A DNA stretch of 64,000 nucleotides from JANELJ01 sp024511395 (GTDB lineage: Bacteria; Pseudomonadota; Gammaproteobacteria; GRL18): positions 248,001 through 312,000 of the forward strand of contig OY820613.1 of NCBI GenBank assembly GCA_963681975.1, written 5' to 3'. Under the pieces are notes generated by a model that saw nothing but the letters and a program-made list of their open reading frames with translations, searched no databases and had not been told where the DNA came from. Positions 36,364 through 46,299 of the stretch are shown piece after piece. Both the position numbers and the translations under genes were made by a program. The stretch's first letter is position 1. Each line of letters opens with the position of its first letter.

Positions 36364-37753
36364 GTTCAACCTGAATAATACCGTTTTAAGCCTGACTTCA
36401 AGCCAGGTTTAAAGCGGCTGATTGCCCCGGTTTGATAAAATACCCCATCAAACCGGAAATAATTTTGAGCCACAAAAGCCGGAGCTTATTGAGGATCTTT
36501 CTTAAGTTATGTCCAGCGACTACCATAACCACATTAATGGCATCACCGACTGCACCTTTGAGGTAGCAGCGGTCTAAACGGCCATCGTTTTTCATATGAC
36601 CGATTTCAGGCTCAATCGCACTGCGCCGTTTTAATGCCTTTTTAATACTTCGGGTAACGCCTCGCTTCTGACCTGAGATAAAAACTTTAGTGTCTTTTAC
36701 TTCATGTCCACGATAACCCCGGTCAACAAAGCCTTCCTTGTTAGTTACCGCGATACTGGCTTTAACTCCAAATTCATAAGGCTTATGAGCCTTGCTTTTA
36801 CTGATACACTCGACTTCCGGTGCATGTAAACTCTAAAGCTTGTTTTTACTGTGCTGCTCCTGCTCAATCAGTTTCTGAGCCTGTTTTAGAGCTACTTCAA
36901 ACAGAGACTGAATATCAACAGAATAGTTGGGCAGTTGTCGTTCAATATCCCGTTTAACACGACCTAAACGGGATTTCAGTTTATTGTTCATTTTCTTCAT
37001 GCGTTTAAACTGTTTTGCATGAGCATAACGACTGGCCATTAGTACATATTGCGGCCCAACCCGATTATAGTTCTGGCGCAGTTTAATACCGTGCTCTTTG
37101 GACAGTTTAACCAGGTTTTCTCTGGCTTTGTTCAGGAGCTTTGAATCGGTTGGAAAAGCGATGTTCTTTTCCTGTACGGTAGTATCTACCGTGACTTTCT
37201 TTAAACTGCCGGGCTTGATAGTTTTACTCTTTAGTCCGGCTTTAATGGTTTCAATCAGTAATTTTTCACTGCCTGATTTACCCAGCCGGTTACGCCATTT
37301 GGTCATGGTCACAGGGTGTATGGGCATCTTATGCTGAAAGTATTCTTCTCCACAAAAATATTGCCAGTACGGATTTTCTGTCCAGCCTTTTACTACCTGT
37401 TCATCTGATAAATCATGCAGGTGTTTCAGGTAATGCAATCCTGCAATCAATCGAGTACGAATGGCAGGAGCACCTTTAGTGGATACAAACAGAACACCCC
37501 ATTCTTTATCAGGACTTTCCCGGTCTATGTGTTTTGATAACTTAATCAACTCATGGTTTATGTCCAGCATGTTTTCAAGGCGCATCCTGAACAGGTCTTC
37601 CTGAGGTATTTTTGGCTGTTTCTCTGGCTTCATTCTGGTCTGGAAATTTGCAAGGTAATAAGGCTTATTTTACCAAAAACCTGCAAATTTAACACCCATA
37701 ATCAAACAATATTTCTTTATAAATCAATGTTATATGTTTTATTCAGGGTGGAC
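36364..37753 (-). mobile_element. IS5-type element, copy 6 (1390 bp)
   Basis: Sits in the leader of IS701-like copy 2; TACATA on the left and TGCATA on the right of the core. The empty site TTACATAACATTTT is readable in IS701-like copy 1 (near 30705, reverse strand). It has lost 108 bp internally. Confidence 0.9.
36398..37633 (-). pseudogene. IS5-type transposase, deletion plus stop
   Basis: A 108-bp in-frame deletion between two AACAAAGC repeats (left at 36725-36732) removes the region before the second catalytic Asp. A TAG replaces the Tyr of NKLYSLHAPE near 36833. Inactive. Confidence 0.88.
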
Positions 37754-38239
37754 TGCATAACATTTTTAACCCGAGCGCTACCCCTTAGGAGCGCAAAAAC
37801 CTTTATTGAGTAACCAGTGCTATCTGGATACTGGACATGGCCAGGCAATGGCCCGGTTATTATAAATGGCTTGAAACCGGTCAGTGGTCTTATCTTAAAC
37901 TGATGAGACAGTGGACGGCCCTGTTTCTAAAGCTGTTTGGGGATAATCCGGTTTATCTGGCCATAGATGACTCTATCATGCTGCGTCATTCCAAAAAGGC
38001 ACCCATGAGTCAGATACACCACCAGCATGGTAATAAAACCAATCTGTCCCGGTATGTCAGAGGGCAATGCCGGGTAGCACTGGCTGCGATTGTTAAGCGT
38101 TCTGGCTGTAATACGGCTCTGCCATTGTTATTACGTTTAACACCACAGGCCGGTAACAGTGGTAAACTGGTGATTGCCCGAAGTCTTATCCGGGCATTGA
38201 TGTAACCGCTAAAAGATAAAGCGGTTACTGTATTGGTGG

Positions 38240-39475
38240 CAGGGCGGGAGCATACTTTGAACAAAATTTAACCAAATAATAATTTGGCCCGCATATCATC
38301 ATCCCATGCTGCCCGTTTTAGTTTACCTTTCATACTGTCTTTAACAGGAGACAGTTTAGCGATATTAAGCGCAAAACGTCGAAACAATGCCATATTCTCA
38401 GGGCGGTCTCCTGTTCGTATTCTTGAATCATCTTCTTTAAAAACAACATCTAACACCCAGTGCTGACTATTTTCTATGTGCCAGTGACGCCTTATCTTCC
38501 GGGCGATATTCTCTACATCATCCTTCAATGAACTGATGTAACAGGAATATTCAGTCCGTTCTTTATCCTGGCTCTGTACCTGTCTTTTGACTTCAATAAC
38601 ACAGTGTAAGCCTTGCCATGATTGTGCTGATTCAATCCAGTCGGTGACATCCAGCCGGATATAGCGACGCCGTTCAATACGACCATGTCCTTTATCCACT
38701 TCCTCATAAGGCTGACTACTAATGGTTTCCGGTTCATCCCGTTTTATCTTATGAAACCAGGCTTTAATTTCCTCATAAAGTGTTTTCTGGTTATTTTTAA
38801 CCTGGATGACATAGTCAGCCTGCTGTTTTCTTAATGTGGACACCGTCTCTTTCTGGCAGTGCATCGCATCCAGGGTGACACAACTGTCTTTAACATCAAA
38901 CAGTTCAAGGCTCTCCTGTACGCTTTTAATTTCATTCTTTTTATCTGCAGAATGGCTTTGATAAACCACCGGACCACTGTCAACCGCCATTACAGAAAAC
39001 AGCTGTAAAGCCGTCATTTTATCCCCGTTATGATGGCTTCTCCTTAAGGTTTTACCATCAATAACCAGATGTTCATGACCTTGTTTTTCCCTTATGCTAT
39101 TTAGCCAGCTAACAAAACAATCCAACCGGTTATCTGGCGATAAACTCCCTATAATTTGGGCTATTGTATGGCGCCAGGGTATGCCTTGTTTGAATGCACG
39201 GTATTTTCTTAACCGCTCCAGCTTTGATTCACCAAAGCGTTGAATGTCTTTCCAGCCTTCTGCTCCGCATAAAATAGCCACCAGAGTTAAAAATACTATA
39301 TCCAGTAATTCGTACCGGATGTTTATATCTGTTCGGCCATCTTGTAATGATTTAAAATGAGGGTCAAAGTTCATCAGAGTCTCCAAATGCTTACTTTAAA
39401 GATCTGAGCCTCATCTTTCAAATTAGTTCAATTTAATTTCTGGTTGCTTTTTGAGCAAAGTATGATCCGGCCCTG
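38240..39475 (-). mobile_element. ISAs1-type element, copy 2, complete (1236 bp)
   Basis: Terminal repeats as in copy 1. A perfect 10-bp duplication GTATTGGTGG flanks it (38230-38239, 39476-39485). Confidence 0.95.
38268..39386 (-). CDS. ISAs1-type transposase, intact (372 aa)
   Basis: DDE transposase of the ISAs1 family: DIVFLTLVAILCGAEGWKDI, HLVIDGKTLRRSHHNGDKMT (first Asp), VTLDAMHCQKETVSTLRKQQ and ADYVIQVKNNQKTLYEE (second Asp region), and SRHWHIENSQHWVLDVVFKED-like C-terminal block (Glu in HIENSQHWVLDVVF). Full length. It is the likely driver of the MITEs at 20817 and 56756. Confidence 0.93.
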   Translation of the reverse strand: METLMNFDPHFKSLQDGRTDINIRYELLDIVFLTLVAILCGAEGWKDIQRFGESKLERLRKYRAFKQGIPWRHTIAQIIGSLSPDNRLDCFVSWLNSIREKQGHEHLVIDGKTLRRSHHNGDKMTALQLFSVMAVDSGPVVYQSHSADKKNEIKSVQESLELFDVKDSCVTLDAMHCQKETVSTLRKQQADYVIQVKNNQKTLYEEIKAWFHKIKRDEPETISSQPYEEVDKGHGRIERRRYIRLDVTDWIESAQSWQGLHCVIEVKRQVQSQDKERTEYSCYISSLKDDVENIARKIRRHWHIENSQHWVLDVVFKEDDSRIRTGDRPENMALFRRFALNIAKLSPVKDSMKGKLKRAAWDDDMRAKLLFG

Positions 39476-40301
39476 GTATTGGTGGACAGTTGGTATATGC
39501 GCCGTTCTTTTATTGAACCGGTACAGGCTTATAATATGACGGTTATAGGTCAGGTACGAATCGATACCGTATTATATAAACGACCCTGGCAAGGTAAAGG
39601 CCGGGGACAACCCGGAAAATATGTGACACGTTATACAAAAGAAGAAATTAAACGGCTGCCTTTAAATAAGGAAACCGTACACCTGTATGGACGTGAACAG
39701 CAGGTTAATTACCGAACAGCGGTGGCTAAAGCCCGCTTTCTGAATGGCCAGTCGGTATGCTTTGTCTGGTGTGAGTTTGAGGACTCTAAAGGGAAAAAAG
39801 ACCACGTTTATTACTGTCAACAGATATGCAGTTAAGTGGTCTGGATATTATTGTCGCTTATGAAAAGCGCTGGTCGATTGAGCCCTTGTTCAATCAGTTA
39901 AAAAATGACTGGGGCATGAAACAGACATGGCAGACAACCCGGAAGGTGTTACATCGATGGGTACACATTATTGCTCCGGGGTATATTATACCTCAATTGC
40001 GGGCTATTAAATGTCCGGACCCGGTATTGCGCTTAATTGATAATACGCCCTGGCGAAAGAATACACCCATTACTGCCGGAAGAATATGAATGGGACTGAT
40101 AAGGTATTTTTCGAAGGTTAGGGTCAGGGACTGGTGGGATAGTAAGTCCCAAAAATTCCAGCCGCCGGATACGGATATTTTAAGGCGATTTGAAGATTTG
40201 TTATAAAAACAATTTCAAAACAGCTGGTTATAAACAAATTGTTAAAGAACGTATGAGCGAAACAGGACTCTCAAGGGTGAGCTGTCGCTCTAAACTTTAG
40301 T

Positions 40302-40529
40302 TTTTTAAGTACTTGTTAGAAATTTGTTGTCTATATCTTTTATTTTAGAATGAAAATAGGTTTTATTACAGTTTTCAGGCCTGTTACAATTCGATAGTTA
40401 AGTAAATTTGGTGCGTGGTATAGTGTTATTTCGTATCAGGGGGCAGATGTCTCTTGATACTCCGAGATCTTAGTCTGCTTAAGATAGGCCAAATGAAAAA
40501 ATTTTGAAGATGCTGGAGAAGAAAGAAGA
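40302..40529 (+). other. cbbY upstream region
   Basis: AT-rich leader. Two small stems are visible late in it (GTATCA...TGATAC and ATCTTA...TAAGAT, about 40433-40490). No recognisable promoter or riboswitch class. Confidence 0.35.
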
Positions 40530-41315
40530 ATGAGTAATTTAGAAGCCCTGATTTTTGATGTGGACGGTACGCTGGCCGATACCGAGAAAGATGGTCATCT
40601 GGTGGCCTTTAATATGGCCTTTGAAGAAGCAGGACTGGACTGGAAATGGAGTGTGGAATTATATGGCCGGCTGCTGGAAGTGACTGGCGGAAAAGAGCGC
40701 ATCAAGTTTTATCTGAGTGATTTTTATAAAGATGAACGGGGTGAGGACTTTGAGATTCCAGCGTCCATTAACAAACCTCTGGATGAGTTTGTCGCAGATC
40801 TTCATGCCGCCAAGACCCGTTTTTATATGCAGTTAATGGAAGAAGGGGCAGTGCCTCTGCGTACCGGGGTGGTGCGCCTGTTTAATGAAGCCCGTGAGGC
40901 AGGACTGCGTCTGGCCATTGCGACAACAACGACACCGGCCAATGTGACTTCTTTGCTGACTCACATGCTGGGAGCGGACGCTATTGACTGGTTTGAAGTG
41001 ATTGCTGCCGGGGATGTGGTGCCTGCCAAGAAACCGGCTCCGGATATTTATACTTATGCCATGGAAAAAATGAATCTGTCGCATGAGCAGTGTCTGGCGT
41101 TTGAGGATTCCTATAATGGCTTACTCTCTTCTAAGGGAGCGGACTTAAAAACCATAATTACCATTAATAATTATACAGCCGATCATGACTTTGCCGGTGC
41201 GGAGCTGGTACTCAGTGATTTTGGTGAGCCGGATCAATCTATGAAGGTGATTGTCGGGCAGTGTGATGAACCTTTTTTTACTCTGGATTGCGCTAGGAAA
41301 ATACATCAGGGATGA
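40530..41315 (+). CDS. cbbY: CbbY-type HAD phosphatase
   Basis: 261 aa, HAD superfamily. Motif I IFDVDGTLADTEKDGHLVAF, cap domain with LLEVTGGKERIKFYL, motif II LAIATTTTPANV, motif III AAGDVVPAKKPAPDIY, and motif IV LAFEDSYNGLLSSKGA. In carbon-fixing bacteria CbbY dephosphorylates xylulose-1,5-bisphosphate, a by-product that inhibits Rubisco; the GGKERI stretch is typical of this branch. No other Calvin-cycle genes are in the window. A GGAGAAG site precedes the ATG. Its stop overlaps the start of the aminotransferase gene (ATGA), implying an operon. Confidence 0.85.
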   Translation: MSNLEALIFDVDGTLADTEKDGHLVAFNMAFEEAGLDWKWSVELYGRLLEVTGGKERIKFYLSDFYKDERGEDFEIPASINKPLDEFVADLHAAKTRFYMQLMEEGAVPLRTGVVRLFNEAREAGLRLAIATTTTPANVTSLLTHMLGADAIDWFEVIAAGDVVPAKKPAPDIYTYAMEKMNLSHEQCLAFEDSYNGLLSSKGADLKTIITINNYTADHDFAGAELVLSDFGEPDQSMKVIVGQCDEPFFTLDCARKIHQG

Positions 41316-41795
41316 GTCAGCCTGCTAAATATCCTGAGCATCCTGATCTGGCTCCGCGTGTGGACGGTATTGAGCCGTTTCATGTTATGGCTTTGCCGGG
41401 CGAAGCCCGTGAGCTGGAGCGGCAGGGGGATATTCATTATACCTCCAGTCTGGGGCTGGCATCCCTGAGAGAGACTATTGCCGGTTATTATCAACAGCGT
41501 TTTAATGTAGATATACCGGCCGATCCCGGTTATCCCTGTAACCAGAATTTTGTACGTTTTGTGGATGGGCAGATTCAGACGGTGGCCGTAGATGAGCGTA
41601 CCGGCTACCAGTTAACGGCTGAACTGATTGAACAGCACTGAACTGAAAATACTAAGGCAGTATTAATAGCTTCTCCGGCCAATCCTACTGGAACCATGGT
41701 CAGTGCGTATGAAATGGTGCGGATCAGCAAACTGGTCAAAGCCCGGGGCGGCTATTTGATTGTGGATGAGATTTATCATGGGCTGGTTTATGATA

Positions 41796-43293
41796 GTTCG
41801 ACCTGAATAAATCATAGCACATTGATTTATAAGGAAATACTGGCGAATTATGGGTGTTAAATTTGCAGGTTTTTGGTAAAATAAGCCTTATTACCTTGCA
41901 AGTTTCCAGACCAGAATGAAGCCAGAGAAACAGCCAAAAATACCTCAGGAAGACCTGTTCAGGATGCGCCTTGAAAACATGCTGGACATAAACCATGAGT
42001 TGATTAAGTTATCAAAACACATAGATTGGGAAAGTCCTGATAAAGAATGGGGCGCTCTGTTTGTATCCACTAAAGGTGCTCCTGCCATACGCACTCGATT
42101 GATTGCAGGATTGCATTACCTGAAACACCTGCATGATTTATCGGATGAACAGGTAGTAAAAGGCTGGACAGAAAATCCGTACTGGCAGTATTTCTGTGGT
42201 GAAGAATACTTTCAGCATAAAATGCCTATACACCCTGTGACCATGACCAAATGGCGTAACCGGCCGGGTAAATCAGGCAGTGAAAAATTACTGATTGAAA
42301 CCATTAAAGCCGGACTAAAGAGTAAAACCATAAAGCCCGGTAGTTTAAAGAAAGTCACGGTAGATACTACCGTACAGGAAAAGAACATCGCTTTTCCAAC
42401 CGATTCAAAGCTCCTGAACAAAGCCAGAGAAAACCTGGTTAAACTGTCCAAAGAGCACGGTATTAAACTGCGCCAGAACTATAATCGGGTTGGGCCGCAA
42501 TATGTACTAATGGCCAGTCGTTATGCACATGCAAAACAGTTTAAACGCATGAAGAAAATGAATAATAAACTGAAATCCCGTTTAGGTCGTGTTAAACGGG
42601 ATATTGAACGACAACTGCCCAACTATTCTGTTGATATTCAGTCTCTGTTTGAAGTAGCTCTAAAACAGGCTCAGAAACTGATTGAGCAGGAGCAGCACAG
42701 TAAGAACAAGCTTTACAGTTTACATGCACCGGAAGTCGAGTGTATCAGTAAAGGCAAAGCTCATAAGCCTTATGAATTTGGTGTTAAAAGCAGTATTGCG
42801 GTAACTAACAAGGAAGGCTTTGTTATTGGCGCTCAAAGTTGTCCGGGCAATCCTTATGATGGACATACCTTGCTGCCACAACTGGAACAGATAAAACAGT
42901 TTACAGCCGTACAGCCGGAACAATGCTTTGTTGACCGGGGTTATCGTGGACATGAAGTAAAAGACACTAAAGTTTTTATCTCAGGTCAGAAGCGAGGCGT
43001 TACCCGAAGTATTAAAAAGGCATTAAAACGGTGCAGTGCGATTGAGCCTGAAATCGGTCATATGAAAAACGATGGCCGTTTAGACCGCTGCTACCTCAAA
43101 GGTGCAGTCGGTGATGCCATTAATGTGGTTATGGTAGCCGCTGGACATAACTTAAGAAAGAACCTCAATAAGCTCCGGCTTTTGTGGCTCAAAATTATTT
43201 CCGGTTTGATGGGGTCTTTTATCAAACCGGGGCAATCAGCTGCTTTAAACCTGGCTTGAAGTCAGACTTAAAACGGTATTATTCAGGTTGAAC
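41796..43293 (+). mobile_element. IS5-type element, copy 7 (1498 bp core)
   Basis: Flanked by TATGATA on both sides of the core (41789-41795, 43294-43300). The rejoined host frame reads GLVYDTEAD. Confidence 0.93.
41916..43259 (+). CDS. IS5-type transposase, intact (447 aa)
   Basis: As the copy at 3825, with private changes FGVKSSIAV, ALKRCSAIEPE and LRKNLNKL. The DDE residues are present. Confidence 0.92.
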   Translation: MKPEKQPKIPQEDLFRMRLENMLDINHELIKLSKHIDWESPDKEWGALFVSTKGAPAIRTRLIAGLHYLKHLHDLSDEQVVKGWTENPYWQYFCGEEYFQHKMPIHPVTMTKWRNRPGKSGSEKLLIETIKAGLKSKTIKPGSLKKVTVDTTVQEKNIAFPTDSKLLNKARENLVKLSKEHGIKLRQNYNRVGPQYVLMASRYAHAKQFKRMKKMNNKLKSRLGRVKRDIERQLPNYSVDIQSLFEVALKQAQKLIEQEQHSKNKLYSLHAPEVECISKGKAHKPYEFGVKSSIAVTNKEGFVIGAQSCPGNPYDGHTLLPQLEQIKQFTAVQPEQCFVDRGYRGHEVKDTKVFISGQKRGVTRSIKKALKRCSAIEPEIGHMKNDGRLDRCYLKGAVGDAINVVMVAAGHNLRKNLNKLRLLWLKIISGLMGSFIKPGQSAALNLA

Positions 43294-43574
43294 TATGATA
43301 CTGAGGCGGATACGGCCTTACAGCATGCCGAAGATAATCAGCATCTGATTATTTTTATTGCGACTGTTCTGCTCTGACCGATGACAGTATGCAGTTTGCC
43401 CATGACCTGCTGCACCAGAGCGGTGTCGCCATAACTCCGGGACTGGACTTTGGTGCTAACCATCCGGAGCGTTATGTTCGTCTGGCCTATACCCGTGATA
43501 TTCCGGTGCAGCAGCAGGTGGTAGAACACATGGCCGGATTTTTGGCTGATGAGCGTGCAGGTCAGTAAATTCCG

Positions 43575-44306
43575 GTGAAATTTAAAGAACCTCTGATTAA
43601 AGCAACTCTGATAAAACGTTATAAACGTTTTCTTGCCGATGTTGAATTAGATGATGGACAGGTGCTTACGGTGCATACGGCAAATACCGGTTCCATGGCC
43701 GGCTGTGCTATTGCCGGAACCAGCGTGTGGCTGAGTAACAGCCACAATCCAAAGCGTAAATATCTTTACAGCTGGGAAATTGCATCAACCGAAACAGGAC
43801 AGAAAATCGGCATCAATACCCATCTGGCCAATTCGCTGGTTAAAGAGGCTATTGAACAGGGCTGGATTAAGGAATTAAACGATTACCAGAGTATCCAGAC
43901 AGAAGTGCCCTATGGTCAGGAAAAAAGCCGTATTGATTTATTAGTAACCCAGAACAGTGGTCAGCCATGTTATATTGAAGTAAAAAATGTCACGGCCAGC
44001 TTTGAGTCCGGCGTGGCGGCCTTTCCTGATGCTGTAACGGCCCGGGGAAGTAAACACTTGCGGGAACTGGAATGGATGGTGCAGCAGGGACACAGGGCTA
44101 TTATCTTTTTCTGTGTACAGCGGGAAGATTGTCAGACTGTACGGATGGCTGATGAAATTGATCCCCTGTATGCACAGACGCTTCAGGAAGTCATGGCAAA
44201 AGGCGTGGAAGTACTGGCTTACGGCGTAAAGTTTCTGGAAGATAAAGATCAGAATCCCACCGGAATTGTTCTGCAGAAGTGGCTGGAATTACAAGAGCGA
44301 AAATAA
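43575..44306 (+). CDS. sfsA: SfsA family DNA-binding/nuclease-like protein
   Basis: 243 aa. Conserved SfsA stretches: LIKRYKRFLADVELDDGQVL, HTANTGSMAGC, VWLSNSHNPKRKYLYSWEI, GINTHLANSLVKEAIEQGWI, EKSRIDLLV and YIEVKNVTASFESGVAAFPD (RIDLLL...EVKNVT is nuclease-like), TARGSKHLRELEWMVQQGHR. Named in E. coli as a sugar fermentation stimulation factor; its true role is unsettled. A GTG start at 43575 fits the family N-terminus. It starts 6 bp after the aminotransferase remnant. Confidence 0.92.
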   Translation: MKFKEPLIKATLIKRYKRFLADVELDDGQVLTVHTANTGSMAGCAIAGTSVWLSNSHNPKRKYLYSWEIASTETGQKIGINTHLANSLVKEAIEQGWIKELNDYQSIQTEVPYGQEKSRIDLLVTQNSGQPCYIEVKNVTASFESGVAAFPDAVTARGSKHLRELEWMVQQGHRAIIFFCVQREDCQTVRMADEIDPLYAQTLQEVMAKGVEVLAYGVKFLEDKDQNPTGIVLQKWLELQERK

Positions 44307-44321
44307 GGAACTCAAAATTTA

Positions 44322-45569
44322 ATGTTTAAACCCCTCTCACTTTTTATTGGCTTTCGATACACCCGGGCCAAGCGGCGTAATCAGTTTATCTCCTTTATTA
44401 CTCTCAGTTCCTTTATCGGTATTGCCATTGGTGTCTGGGCACTGATCACTGTACTATCAGTAATGAACGGTTTTCAGGCTGAAATTCGTGACCGTATCCT
44501 GGGTATGGCTTCTCATGCCACCATCAGCGGTTTAAACGGCACCCTGGAAAACTGGCAGTCTATGGACAAACTCATTGAAAAACAGCCTCATGTACTGGGA
44601 TCTGCCCCCTATATTGTTAAGGAAGCCATGCTGACTAATAATTCCAATGTCAATGGTGCACTGGTCAGGGGTATAGATACCGAAGAAGAAAAAACGGTAT
44701 CTGATGTCTCAAAACATATTTACAGAGGCAGTTATGAAGCCTTAAGCCAACAGAAATACGGAATTATACTGGGGCGTTATCTGACCCGTTCCATCGGTGC
44801 CGTAGTGGGTTCTAAAGTGACTATGGTGACCCCATCCGCCAATGTCACACCGGCGGGCATTATGCCGCGTATCAAACGCTTTACCGTAGTGGGTATTTTT
44901 GAAGTCGGCCATAACCAGTACGATTCCAATATGGCGCTTATCCGTCTTAAAGATGCTCAGACCCTGTTTAAAATGAAAGGCAAGGTAACGGGCATACGCC
45001 TCAAACTGGATGATCTGTATCAGGCTCCGCGGATCAGTCGGGAAATAGAACAGAAACTGAATGGCTATCACCGGGTTATTGATTGGACCCAGCATCATGC
45101 CAACCTGTTTCGTGCCATTAATATAGAAAAAACCATGATGATGATCATCCTTTCTCTGATCATAGCTGTGGCAGCGTTTAATATTGTATCCACCCTGGTT
45201 ATTGTGGTTAATGATAAACAGGCGGATATTGCGATTCTAAGAACTCTGGGAGCCAGTCCGGGCATGGTGATGCGGATTTTTGTTTCTCAGGGTATGGTTA
45301 TTGGTGTGGTGGGTACCTTATTGGGCGTGACCACCGGAATTTTAACCGCCCAGAATATTGAAACTCTGGTGCCGGCACTGGAGCATTTTCTGGGTATAAA
45401 ATTTCTAGCACCGGATGTTTATCTGATCAGCGACCTGCCTTCGGAAATGAAATGGTCGGATGTTATGATCACTGCCACTATTTCTTTTAGTCTGACCGTG
45501 CTGGCCACTATTTACCCGGCCTGGCGGGCATCGAGAACCCAGCCGGCGGAGGCATTGCGTTATGAGTAA
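44322..45569 (+). CDS. lolC: Lipoprotein-releasing ABC transporter permease LolC/LolE
   Basis: 415 aa inner-membrane subunit of the Lol system that extracts outer-membrane lipoproteins for hand-over to LolA. N-terminal FIGFRYTRAKRRNQFISFIT and SFIGIAIGVWALITVLSVMNG form TM1. A large periplasmic MacB-like domain follows (60-260), then three C-terminal helices (MMMIILSLIIAVAAFNIVST, GMVIGVVGTLLGVTTG, SLTVLATIYPAWRASRTQP). The stop overlaps lolD by 8 bases. Only one permease gene is present; many such lineages use a single LolF/LolCE-type protein. Confidence 0.93.
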   Translation: MFKPLSLFIGFRYTRAKRRNQFISFITLSSFIGIAIGVWALITVLSVMNGFQAEIRDRILGMASHATISGLNGTLENWQSMDKLIEKQPHVLGSAPYIVKEAMLTNNSNVNGALVRGIDTEEEKTVSDVSKHIYRGSYEALSQQKYGIILGRYLTRSIGAVVGSKVTMVTPSANVTPAGIMPRIKRFTVVGIFEVGHNQYDSNMALIRLKDAQTLFKMKGKVTGIRLKLDDLYQAPRISREIEQKLNGYHRVIDWTQHHANLFRAINIEKTMMMIILSLIIAVAAFNIVSTLVIVVNDKQADIAILRTLGASPGMVMRIFVSQGMVIGVVGTLLGVTTGILTAQNIETLVPALEHFLGIKFLAPDVYLISDLPSEMKWSDVMITATISFSLTVLATIYPAWRASRTQPAEALRYE

Positions 45570-46251
45570 TATTATTGAATGCCGAAAACTGACCCAGTAT
45601 TTTGATGATGCTGGGGTACGGGTGGATGTGTTCCACGACCTGGATTTACAGATTAAGAAAGGTGAGCGGGTGGCTATTGTTGGAGCTTCAGGTTCCGGTA
45701 AAAGTACTCTGCTGTATATGCTTGGTGGTCTGGACCGGATTAAGTCCGGTACAGTACTGATTGACGGGCAGGATATTGTTCAGCTTAATGCTAAAAAACT
45801 GGGTGAGCTGAGAAACCGGGCACTGGGCTTTGTGTATCAGTTTCATCATCTGCTGGCAGAATTTACCGCTCTGGAAAATGTTGCCATGCCTTTACTGATC
45901 CGAGGTGAACTGGTACAGAAGGCCAGGGCCAAAGCAACAGAATTGCTGAACAAAGTTGGTCTTAGCCATCGTCTGGGACATAAACCGGGTGAGTTATCCG
46001 GGGGCGAACGGCAACGGGCGGCCATTGCCAGGGCTCTGGTTACGGAACCCAAATGCCTGCTGGCGGATGAACCGACCGGAAACCTGGATAATTATACTGC
46101 CCGGCAGGTTTATGATTTACTGATCCAGCTAAATGAACAACTGGGTGTCAGCCTGGTGCTGGTGACCCATGATGAACAACTGGCCTCCAAAATGGATCGG
46201 GTGCTGAGGCTGGCAGAAGGGCAGTTATCGGAAATCAGCCCTGAGCTTTAA
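45562..46251 (+). CDS. lolD: Lipoprotein-releasing ABC transporter ATPase LolD
   Basis: 229 aa. Walker A GASGSGKSTLLYMLGGLDRI, Q-loop YQFHHLLAEFTALENVAMPL, signature LSGGERQRAAIARAL, Walker B CLLADEPTGNLD, and the H-switch VTHDEQLA. It powers the LolC-type permease encoded just upstream, with overlapping reading frames. Confidence 0.95.
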   Translation: MSNIIECRKLTQYFDDAGVRVDVFHDLDLQIKKGERVAIVGASGSGKSTLLYMLGGLDRIKSGTVLIDGQDIVQLNAKKLGELRNRALGFVYQFHHLLAEFTALENVAMPLLIRGELVQKARAKATELLNKVGLSHRLGHKPGELSGGERQRAAIARALVTEPKCLLADEPTGNLDNYTARQVYDLLIQLNEQLGVSLVLVTHDEQLASKMDRVLRLAEGQLSEISPEL

Positions 46252-46299
46252 ATCAGTTCTGAGCCTTAAATAAGTTATCAAAAAAGATCTCTTCTTCTA

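Larger units (their letters stand above)
37807..40200 (+). pseudogene. IS701-like transposase copy 2, multiply broken
   Basis: The start region has a ~35-bp deletion (TTGAGT...AACCAG). TAA replaces Glu in ALMEPLKD near 38203. An ISAs1 element splits VLVDSWYM at 38240. One A is missing from the AAAAAAA run near 39796 (frameshift after DSKGKK), and a TGA replaces Arg in RIRMGLIRYF near 40087. No function expected, but it supplies the empty site for the IS982 insertion in copy 1. Confidence 0.85.
35997..40301 (+). mobile_element. IS701-like element, copy 2, carrying IS5-type and ISAs1-type insertions
   Basis: Ends ACTAAAGTTTAGAG (35997) and CTCTAAACTTTAGT (40301). TTTTTA flanks both sides (35991-35996, 40302-40307). 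Once the nested IS5 (36364-37753) and ISAs1 (38240-39475) are removed, about 1.68 kb remains. The leader also has a 12-bp stem GCATTGCGGCCT (36268) / AGGCCGCAATGC (36305). Confidence 0.82.
41312..43568 (+). pseudogene. PLP-dependent aminotransferase (class I/II), broken and interrupted by IS5
   Basis: Pieces in order: VDGIEPFHVMALPGEARELE, HYTSSLGLASLRETIAGYYQ, DPGYPCNQNFVRFVDG, TKAVLIASPANPTGTMVSAY, YLIVDEIYHGLVYD, then after the IS TEADTALQHAEDN and finally HQSGVAITPGLDFGANHPER. Damage: two internal in-frame losses around the GEPDF and cofactor-phosphate regions, a TGA near 41640 for Trp of QHWTEN, IS5 copy 7 at 41796, and a ~400-bp loss that removes the PLP-Lys segment. Probably once an alanine/aspartate-type aminotransferase. 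Confidence 0.82.
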
